DNA of 64,000 nucleotides from Rhipicephalus microplus. Taxonomy: Eukaryota; Arthropoda; Arachnida; Ixodida; Ixodidae. Positions 55,435-64,000 of the stretch are shown here, piece by piece; positions within the stretch are counted from its first letter, which is position 1, and the number at the start of each line of letters is the position of its first letter. Position numbers and translations under genes: made by a program. The stretch covers positions 206,581,101-206,645,100 of the forward strand of contig NC_134701.1 in NCBI RefSeq assembly GCF_043290135.1, read 5' to 3'. Below the pieces are notes generated by a model. It saw nothing but the letters and a program-made list of their open reading frames with translations, did not search any database and was not told the DNA's origin.

Positions 55435-57714
55435 ATCTCATTTCCACTGCAGCGCATCGCATTCAGACCAAGGGAACATTCATTGTGCATCGCTACCCGT
55501 ACCGCGTCTCTCTCGCTGAGTGGGAACACGGGGTACCCCACAGGGAGCAGTGTTATCACGGCTCCTTTTCAACATTGCTATGATGCGCCTTCCAAGCCAA
55601 TTGGCCAGGGTGGAAGGCACACAACACGCAGTATATGCCGATGATATTACAATCTGGACCACTGAAGGGAGCCTTGGTGGAATGCAGGAACGCCTTCAGC
55701 AGGCCGCATCCAAAGTCGAGGCGTATGCCAATGATTGTGGACTCCAATGTGCTCCAAACAAATCAGAGCTTCTGGATGTTAGAGCGAAGCCAAGAGATAA
55801 GTCAGCTATACACATCTCCCTGTCTGGGGTTCCCATCAGAGAAGTGGAGGAGCTCCGGATTCGGGGCCTGTTCATTCACCACTAACTCAGACCGGACTCC
55901 ACTATAACGAAACTCTAAAGAATAGGGGAACAGGTAGGGCGCATGATCCACCGCGTTTCCAACAAGTGGGGTGGTCTGCGGGGCAGGGACGCGCTTCGGC
56001 TCGCCCATGCCTTCGTGACTAGCCGGATCCTCTACGCCGTCCCATACCTTCGCACTAACAAGCAAGAAGACGAAAGAAGAGATGCCATCATTCGTAAGGC
56101 TACTAAACGAGCTCTGGATCTCCCGGTGGCTATTTCCAACGCCAAACTGAGGGCGTTTGGTGTGCTCAACTCCTACCAGGAGTTGCGGGAGACCCACCCT
56201 ATGAATCAATATACGCGGCTCATGCAGACGGCTCCCGGGCGCCGCCTGCTGAACCGCTTACATATACAGCACGCTTGCACTGCAGAGGAGGCGGAGCGTA
56301 TTCCGGAACTGTGGCGGCATGTGCTCTCGGTCTCTCCACTCTCTAGTAACATGGATAAGCACACGCACGAAAGCAGAAGACAGGCGCGGGCTCGGACGCC
56401 TGAGAGGCAACACGGCTCCCGACCTGGTGTATTCTACGTAGATATAGCAGGGCCTTCGCCCACGGGATTTTACATGGCCTGTGTAATTCACCGGGAAAAG
56501 CATGTCAATGAGCTCTCGTTCCGAGCACAAAATCCAGAACGTCCTGAGGAAGTCGCGATAGCGCTTGCTGCTGCGGACCCCAACTCGAAAGTTATCATCA
56601 CGGACTCCCGGAAAGCATGTGCTCATTACTTGGTAGGAGAGATATCCCCCCTAGCCATACAAATTCTAAAACGGGCTCTCGCTGATCCTCCAGCCACGAA
56701 ACGCACCGTATGGGCTCCTGGCTATCAGGGCTTACGAGGTAATGAGGCCGCTGACGCGGCCGCCCGAGCGCTTACCGACCGGGATCCTCACCTTGGCTCT
56801 AATGACTCGGAGGCCAGTACACGGGTTCTGCGGTTCGAAGAAATTCTGACCTATTATCGCGACACTCACCGCCTTTACCCGGCTCCTGCAAAGGAGCTGA
56901 GTAAGGCGGAAGAGCGAACTCTAAGGCGCCTGCAGACAGGTACTCTACTCTGTCCTGCAATCCTAGAACATTTTGATGCGAACACAGATATGCGGTGCCC
57001 ACACTGTGGGGAGACGTGTGATATCTTCCACATGGTGTGGGTATGTCCGAAAAATCCGCACCTACCCCCTTCCCCTACCCTTTCCTGAGAGGCATGGGAG
57101 ACTGCCCTCCTCAACTGCTCATCAGTCTCAACGGGCTCTGGTGAGACGGGCGCGAGTAGGGGCCTCGTCATGCGGTGTCCCGGACTAAGGACGCCGACCA
57201 TGTAGCGGGGTCATGCTTTGGCCCCGTACCTCTCTCTTTTATAATAAGTGTTTTTCATCATCATCATCTCGCTGAGCGAAAACTCTTCGAGGAGAACGTC
57301 GCTGACATGCTCTAACGAGAAATAATTCGTATGTCAGATAGCCCTTGGTCATCCCCTGTTGTTTTGGTATGAAAAAAAAAAGATTGCTCCGTGCGCTTTT
57401 GCGTCGATTACCGGGCACTTAACAAGATCACACGCAAGGACGTATACCCCATGCCACGCATCGACGACGCCCTTGATTCACTGCAAGGCGCCGAATACTT
57501 TTGAAGCCTTGATTTGCGTTCGGGATATTGGCGAATTCTCATACACGCCGATGACAAAGAAAAAACGGCAATTTCAACCTCTGATGGCCTATACAAATTT
57601 AATGTGATGTCTTTCGGGCTCTGCCATGCGCCCGCGACGATTGAACGCATGATCGACACCGTCCTGCGTGGTCTGAAATGGAAGACGTGTCTCTGCTACC
57701 TTGATGAAACAAAC
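55435..57714 (+). pseudogene. Gypsy RT fragment of arm B, split by a LINE
   Basis: 55435-55519 and 57261-57714 together match 38684-39213. The LINE 55520-57260 lies inside the codon run for 'YRVSLAE'. The reading carries '[12 protein letters not shown]', 'DLRSGYWRI' and 'MSFGLCHAPATIERMIDTVL', with stops. It keeps TGG where arm A has TGA. Confidence 0.88.
55520..57260 (+). mobile_element. 5'-truncated LINE with RNase H (I-superfamily)
   Basis: It begins inside RT ('TRGTPQGAVLSRLLFNIAMM', 'AVYADDITIW', 55520-55885), then the thumb and an RNase H domain (55943-57088): Asp in 'FYVDIAGPS', Glu in 'EEVAIALAAADP', Asp in 'VIITDSRKA', Asp in 'GNEAADAAARAL'. It ends with a zinc finger 'CPHCGETCDIFHMVWVC'. 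The 3' tail is tttttcatcatcat. The flanking tctcgctgag on both sides is a 10 bp target duplication. One stop after the RT part (55885). Confidence 0.9.
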
Positions 57715-57914
57715 GGTCTGGTCGAGAGATTTCATCGAACCCTTACTGACATGATCGCCGTGTACATTCAACCGGATCACAGAAACTGGTATAAACATCT
57801 ACCGTTCGTCACTTTCGCCTACAACACCGCTGTTCAGCGCACAGCCGGCTACTCACCGTTTTATCCCGTTTACGGATGTTCACCTACTTTCTTTATCAAC
57901 GTTTCGTTCTTCAA
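57715..57914 (+). pseudogene. Gypsy integrase piece fused to RT by internal deletion
   Basis: The frame passes from RT ('CYLDE') directly to integrase ('NGLVERFHRTLTDMIAVYIQ', 'HLPFVTFAYNTAVQRTAGYS'), so the gypsy copy had lost everything between before the LINE inserted at about 57915. It ends in LINE sequence. Confidence 0.8.
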
Positions 57915-59929
57915 GTCAAGATTGTTGACAATGTGGCGCATACCCATGCTGGGAGATTGGCCAAGAACCGAATAATTTCCATAAATTTCTTTCTTAATAA
58001 CAGGTTATAATTATTCAATTTACGAGGAATGAAAGAAAGATGCAACAAGACGAATTTGATTGTTGTATTGTAAATATTCTGTAGTGTAATGATATAAAGC
58101 GTCGTATTTGATTTATTGTAAATTTCAAAACCTACCAAAGAATGATTTCTACACTTAAACCTCTTTGAACTTTTGTCGAACTCCTGCAATGCGTCAATGA
58201 TCTTCCAGTCGCTGTGGTCGAGAGACAAAGCCCCGAAAGAAAGCACATTTTGAGCATTTAAATGTATTCCGAGAAGGTGGCAAACAGCACCTAGAATGTT
58301 TTTATGTAAGGCAGAGAATCTATTACAATAAATGAGGTAACGTTCAGTTGACTCATTTACTTCACAAATAGGACAATGAGGGGAGGCTGCTAGACCAGCT
58401 CTGTGTAAATATAATTTTAGCTGTGGAATTTGACAACACAGTCTAGTGAGTGCGACTTCCATTACCCGCATTTGACATATTTTACTATTCTAATGGTATA
58501 ACAAGTGCTTGAAATCTGGTGTGGCTGTTAGTGAAGGTGTAGAAAATTACTCTAACGGTAGTTTCCTTCTTAGTCTAGGGCCTATCAAGAATTTTGATGC
58601 CAGTACTAGCTCAACAGCTGGCCCATTTAAAGATGACTTGGCCAGCACATCTGCCATTTCATTCATAAAAATGCCCTTATGTCCTGGAACCCAGACCAAT
58701 TTGATCAGAGTGAGAAACAAGGGAACTAATGCTTTGAAAGCACTTTGAGCATGCGAGTTCTCATCTGCAGCAAGGGAGGCACATACTGATAGTGAATCCG
58801 TTAAAATTATCGTGGACCTTACTGAAGCAGTTGTTTTACGGAGAGCTCGAATTATGGGAAAAAATTTTGCTTCAAATATGGGCACGAAATCTGGAAGGTG
58901 AAGCGAAAAGGTCCAATCTAGGACAGGAGAAAAAATACCAATTTCACATTTTTCTTCCCTTTGTGACGCAACAGTTGCTTGACTGCTTGTATCGGCGTAT
59001 GTGCCAGGTAGTCTCTTATTATAGCTTCTAAAAAACTCAGCGGCACAAATTTTGAATTTTTCGGAAATATATATTCAAACTGTAAATAATAGCATTGTTA
59101 ATGGTGCTGATTAAAAGAACAGCAATATTTTGAACGTCTCAATCATCTAGAAAGCGCTGTATAACCAGAATTTGGGGTATACGAAATCTCGACCAGTATT
59201 GTCCAAAAAACAAGTCAGGACGGTCAATAAAAACTGTTTGTAAGCGCCTTACCGGCGATTCATGCAGCCTAAGAAACGCGTTTAGCGAACAAGTGAAAAC
59301 GGGTCACAAATGAGGGAAGCCTAGCTTCCAGATACAAGATCTTGATTGAAACAAACTTAAGGAGACCTAAGCATAGTCTCAAGGCTTGTATCTCTATGAC
59401 TACCAGCGGATGAATCTTGTAGGCAGGTGCCCCCACGTATCACACGCACCCAAGCTCAAGAAACGAGCAAGTATACATACAATACAGTGATATAATAGTA
59501 TTTCTCCGCATTCCTAACCGACTATTAGTGATTTTGCTTAATATTCTCACCGCACGACCTCAGTTTGCTGCAATGTACTCTGTGTGTATTCCAAGACATT
59601 GATTGGTCATAGATCATCCAAAGATATTTCACAGTCACTACTTGAGGGATAGGATGCAGATGATAGGAGAGCGAAGTGTGAAAAGGGTCTTTGAGTGGAA
59701 ATGTTCAAAGAGAACATTTCTTGACATTTAAATACAGATGTAAGCCATCAAGCCACATTTATACGGTTGATAGGTATGTCTCTAATATTTGAAATAGCTG
59801 ATGTATGTCCTCTGCTGCTGAAAAAAAATGCGATGTCGTCCGCATAAGTGTGGACGTCCCGGTGCCGTGGTAAAGAGCTCATCAAAATATTGAACAGCAC
59901 CGAGGAAACGACGGCCCCTTGCGGGACAC

Positions 59930-60740
59930 CTCTTGTTTGCACATATTTAGAAGACGAGATGCCGCTTTTGTAACAATAAAACGTTGTATTGCGCGAAAAT
60001 TTTGCTATCCATGACTGTATATAGTTTGGGAAGTTAAGGTTGTGCAGCTGGTTGATTAACACTATATCCTCAACGCTATCGTGCATTTTTGCTATATCGC
60101 CCCGCCGCGGTGGTCTAGTGGCTAAGGTACTCGGCTGCTGACCCGCAGGTCACGGGTTCGATTCCCGGCTGCGGCGGCTGCATTTCCGATGGAGGCGGAA
60201 ATGTTGTAGGCCCGTGTGCTCAGATTTGGGCGCACGTTAAAGAACCCCAGGTGGTCGAAATTTCCGGAGCCCTCCACTACGGCGTCTCTCATAATCATAT
60301 GGTGGTTTTGGGACGCTAAACCCCACAAATCAATCATTTTTGCTATATCGAGAGTGACGAGCGCAGCATAGTTTCCTTCACGCTTAGCTAATTTTATGCG
60401 ACTTTCAAGTTCTATATGGGCCTGCCATATGGAGCATCCGGATATGAAGCCCATTCCAAAATATTACCTCTTTTGCACATATTTAGAAGACGAGATGTCG
60501 TTTTTGTAACAATAAAACGTTCTATTGCGCGAAAATTTTGCTATCCATGACTGTATATAGTTTGGGAAGTTAAGGTTGTGCAGCTGGTTGATTAACACTA
60601 TATCCTCAACGCTATCGTACATTTTTGCTATATCGAGAGTGACGAGCGCAGCATAGTTTCCTTCACGCTTAGCTAATTTTATGCGACTTTCAAGTTCTAT
60701 ATGGGCCTGCCATATGGAGCATCCGGATCTGAAGCCAATT
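59930..60740. repeat. Tandem duplication of ~275 bp inside the LINE RT
   Basis: The stretch from 'gcacatatttagaagacgag' to 'tatggagcatccggat' occurs at about 59938-60440 (containing the SINE) and again at about 60475-60728. Arm A's LINE has one copy. The SINE is in the first copy only, so it is younger than the tandem duplication. Confidence 0.9.
60100..60335 (+). mobile_element. Ruka-like SINE, young intact copy
   Basis: 236 bp. tRNA-like head with A box 'tggtctagtggctaaggtac' and canonical B box 'gggttcgattcc'; 3' end 'cgctaaaccccacaaatcaatc'. Flanked by a perfect 15 bp duplication atttttgctatatcg (60085-60099 and 60336-60350), as expected of LINE-machinery insertion. Probably the youngest element in the window. 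Confidence 0.95.
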
Positions 60741-63340
60741 CGGGATGGATTCAGAATTTCTCTCTCATTGATGAAATTTGTTTGTCGAAGGTTTAGGATT
60801 CTCTCAATTACTTTTTCTAAGTTTGAGGTTTACGCAATGGGCCTAATGTTATCCAAAACGTATCCTTCACCCGGAACTTTCAGTATTAGTATTACCTTCG
60901 CTATTTTCCACTCCAATGGGAGCCATGATGTACTTATAGAAAAGTTAATTATATCCAATAGGTATTCTTGGCACTCTTTATGCATCATTTTCAACATGAA
61001 CGAGGTAACTCTGTCAGGGCCCGGAGCCGCTTGTGGCAAGTTAGCAAACACCTGCCACAATTCGTACCTGGAAAATTCTGTGATGTCCTCGTCGTTTAGC
61101 GTATGTGAAGGAGGTGGTGATAGCTGGCTGGAAAAACGTTGCCCCAATCACCTACCAATCACTTCTAATGAAGCTTTTAATTCTTCGGCCGACAAAATAT
61201 AGAGTCTGTATTTATTGATTGCGGAATCATTTTATTTTTACGAGGAATCTAAATAACACTTTATACTTGAGTTTAGAAAGATAATTGAACTTCCGCCTTT
61301 TTCTTTTGACTTGGCAACTGTACGTTTAAAAGAACCTGCAACGAACTGGTAGTCTTTTCACTTTCGAGGGCACTGATTGTACAAAAGCTTTTTATATGCT
61401 GCCTTCCTTCGTCTATAGTCCCTCGAGCAATCGTCATTCCACCAAGGAGAATTCGAGTTATGATTAGCTGACGACACCATTAATTCAAATTTCTCACGGG
61501 AATCCTTTAATAAAGAATATGAGCTCCGAGCCTTTTGCATCGTGCTTTTATCTGACAAAGCAGACAGTGAAGAAAGGAAGGAATCTTTAAATTTTGAGTA
61601 GTATGAATGCGTCCGAGTAATAGAAATTGATGAGGCTATCTGAATTTCTATTTCGGAAGTTATCGGTAAGTGGTCGCTGTTTGTTGCGCAATCAGCGACT
61701 GAACAAGATGAAGCATTAAGGTTGGAGCTCGTAAAAGTTAAATCTAGCGCTGAAGAAGTATGACTGCATACGTACGCTGGGCTTCCTGAATTCTGACATA
61801 AAAAATGATTATCTTGGGCCCAATGCCACAACCCGCTGCCACACGTATCAGTTTTGCTCCCCATGTAACATGGTGGGATTTGACGTCACCTGCTAGTAAA
61901 ATATTTCCTCCACACGTGGTTATTACGTTTCTAATGCCGAGTGTCATGTACGTCTGAAGGAAAGTAAGCATTTATTACTGACAAAACCTGCCCGGTCTAG
62001 AAAGTTAAGCCTACAAGTAATATTTCGTATGCCGGGGAGAGAAATTTTAACGTCAGTTTCGCTTTGTGGCAAAGTTTGTTCAAAATCATTGTCCCTATTC
62101 CGCCACCTCTCGTAGGGTAGTCTAGTCTGAACAAACGGTAATTCTTAAAATGAATATTAGTATCAGGAGCAATCCAAGGTTCTTGAGGTAAGATTAAATG
62201 AGGATTTAGTTCATCACACAGGAATTTTACATCAATAAGAGCAGCAAATAGAGAACGACAATTCCACTTCAGAACTCTCAGAGACGCTATTTTGGTGTAA
62301 GAATTGTTGCGGAGATAACTTTCTCAAAATACTTTCTCTAAGTATCTTACTAGACGGAGTCTTTTTGGGATTTGATGGAAGGGAACTTGAAACGTCATGG
62401 TTCAGCGGGGACCGGCTGCGTTTCTGTGCCCGAGCATGAAGCTCGACATCAGTATACACATTTAGGTCTAACACTTGTTCTTGTTCAATGTTTGTCATGC
62501 ACTCTGAGGAGACCTGGATGTTATCCGTGTTATTCACCTCCTCATTACATAATGCAGTAGCATCAGTGGCAGTCGGTATTTTATTAGGCTCAGGATTATC
62601 CAAAGCAGTTGGAATCAACAGCTTAGTAATTTGATTACTGAAAACTTGTGCTATGCATTCGGAGATGCTAGTACCAATTGGTCCATAACTGTAGCCATAG
62701 CTGTTTCTACCGCAATCTCAACTGCCTGCGCGATATTAGTATCCTGATATGAATGACGTGCTGTAACGCCAGCATAGCCATGGGCTTTCTCCTTAACAGC
62801 TGCAATGGCTTCCTTTCTAGAGCATCTCCTTTGGTCTAGGATTATTAGAGCTTGTACTTTATGGCGCATTCGACACTCTGCGAAATCAGCTGCATGATAT
62901 CTACTACACAAATTAAGCAACACAAGTCATCTTGGGCCTTACATTCTTGATCTGAGTGGCGTTCACCACATCTACGACATTGACCATCCGATTTGCAGCC
63001 ACGAGAGCTATGTTCAAACCTCTAGCAGTTCTGACATTGCAATGGGCGGGACGCTGACTGATCTACAATAAATACTAATGGCCATGCTTTAATTTCTGAA
63101 GGGCACGACGTACCTGCAAAAGTCGCAATAACTGACTCTCTGAGATGTCGTTCTTTGTCAACCAGTCGATTGCACCGGTAAACTTCAACCACACCTGTCA
63201 CCGACAGTTTCTTGAGCGTCTCCGCAAGGCTTAGTTGTGTGTCAACCCCACGCACAATGCCCTTAGTGCGTGGAAGATGTTGCGGTATATACTCTCCTGC
63301 CGGGATCAAAGCAAAGGAAGAACACTTAAGATCTTTTACA

Positions 63341-63375
63341 CATTGCTGATCTGGTGTTCGACCAGATCAGCAATG
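63341..63375. repeat. Perfect 15 bp hairpin in LINE, arm B
   Basis: Identical to the hairpin at 42136-42170, including its gttcg loop, although flanking LINE sequence differs at several per cent. Confidence 0.92.
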
Positions 63376-63744
63376 CCACAATGCCACCGCTACCAAACTG
63401 CCGTACGTCGCTTATGATCTGGTAGTTTGGGGTCATGGCATGGAGATGTGGTGTCGCCTTAGGGTTGTTCAGCTTAACGAAATTACACCCCAAAAGTACC
63501 AGAGCGACGGGAGTATGGCTCACGCCACTGCGGTGAAAAAAGTCAAGAGGTAAGTCATCATTGTGTAGTGAGGCCGTCCACAGGGAACAATTCTGACCTA
63601 AAGAATTCATCGACATCCGTACAGCCTCAAAACTAGATCAAGAAAAAAAATGATCCTGAATGAAATAATGAAAAAGACGCCAAATATTAGGCTAAAAAAT
63701 TGCCCGCAGCTTCCCTCGGGGGAACACTGAGGTGGATGCGGAGC

Positions 63745-63885
63745 ATATAATTGGTTAACGGGGTGTTAAAGTGCGACTTACTTGGGTCGATGGCTAAATT
63801 GGTTAACGTGGTTGTGAAATGGGGTGTTAAATTGCGACTTACTTGGGTCGATGGCTAAATTGGTTAATGTGGTTGTAGGAGGGGG
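63745..63885. repeat. Short tandem repeat with 'ttggttaacgtggttgt' unit
   Basis: Three copies of a ~48-61 bp unit containing 'gcgacttacttgggtcgatg' and 'ctaaattggttaa', the first short and the last diverging after 'gggtgttaaat'. It starts about 45 bases beyond the LINE's 5' end. 63886-64000 holds nothing I recognise. Confidence 0.7.
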
Positions 63886-64000
63886 TGTTAAATGAGTGAA
63901 CACGTACACACGTATGCGAAAGGGTGGCGCTGGTCGAAGGGACGTCGATCATTGTGTTTGTGGATTCGTTGGAATTCATTTCACCGTGACCTTGGACGTC

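Larger units (their letters stand above)
45035..57714. repeat. Segmental duplication, arm B
   Basis: Counterpart of arm A (33565-39213) in direct orientation. It holds ABCA exons 1 and 2, the upstream region, a SINE with shared target duplication, and the gypsy RT fragment. Arm-specific insertions are the LTR element 45200-51245 and the LINE 55520-57260. Confidence 0.92.
57915..63700 (-). mobile_element. LINE with ORF1 and ORF2, longer copy (arm B)
   Basis: Same family as 39214-42500. In minus sense: 5' segment with hairpin (63341-63375); ORF1 (about 63309-62232, 'SASRPLQCQNC'); endonuclease (61971-61358, 'LLAGDVKSHHVTWG'); RT (61147-59748, 'TRGVPQGAVVSSVLFNILMS', 'HTYADDIAFF'); RNase H (58885-58547, 'TIILTDSLSVCASLAADE', 'WVPGHKGIFMNEMADVLA'); C-terminal finger 'CPICEVNESTERYLIYC' (58471-57911). 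RT plus RNase H places it in the I superfamily. A SINE and a tandem duplication interrupt RT. Many stops. Confidence 0.9.

Noticed and set aside
60100..60180. Functional tRNA gene
   Set aside because: The tRNA-like head is followed by a SINE body and flanked by a target duplication; pairing of the acceptor and anticodon stems is imperfect.

Overview
This window is nuclear DNA of an arthropod, almost certainly a hard tick of the metastriate group (Rhipicephalus-like). The reasons are a split gene with conventional GT-AG (and one GC-AG) introns, several copies of a tRNA-headed SINE that matches what I know of the tick SINE Ruka, and a dense nest of Ty3/gypsy and non-LTR retrotransposon remains. 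There is no bacterial gene order, no CRISPR array and no rRNA. Calls rest on reading the sequence; no database search was run.

The only host gene I can follow is on the minus strand. It is a full-size ABC transporter of subfamily A. Sixteen exons run from the start-codon exon at 35268 down to 4057 and cover the N-terminus, the first transmembrane domain, the first nucleotide-binding domain (NBD1), the linker, and the second extracellular and transmembrane regions. The second NBD must lie below coordinate 1. The exons add up to about 3.5 kb of coding sequence (roughly 1,170 residues). Reading phase closes at every junction except exon 2 to exon 3. Introns range from about 0.2 kb to about 8 kb and the large ones are large because of transposons.

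Region by region: 1-3535 holds a 5'-truncated gypsy pol with its 3' end and the tail of a LINE. 4405-4900 is a five-copy structured tandem repeat. 5285-8811 carries three MITE-like elements with CCGT-type simple repeats around exon 15. 9020-14745 is an RTE-like LINE split cleanly by a 5.04 kb LTR element (LTRs 9450-10159 and 13778-14490). 15500-21100 holds exons 10-14 with SINEs between them. 21140-26400 is a complete but mutated gypsy element in the intron between exons 9 and 10. 26836-35268 holds exons 1-9.

From 33565 to the right end the window is dominated by a direct segmental duplication. Arm A is about 33565-39213 and continues into the LINE; arm B is about 45035-57714 and continues likewise. 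Arm B carries second copies of exons 1 and 2 (52417-52700 and 51389-51653). Nothing like exons 3 to n follows them, only a C-terminal ABCA exon at 43622-43938. I read this as a tandem ABCA paralogue that has collapsed to its first two and last exons. Since the duplication, arm B has gained a 6 kb LTR element (45200-51245; arm A keeps the exact empty site), a 1.75 kb LINE (55520-57260) and a SINE with a perfect 15 bp target duplication. Arm A has lost about 2.2 kb around the gypsy/LINE junction and gained a partial SINE and a poly-C tract.
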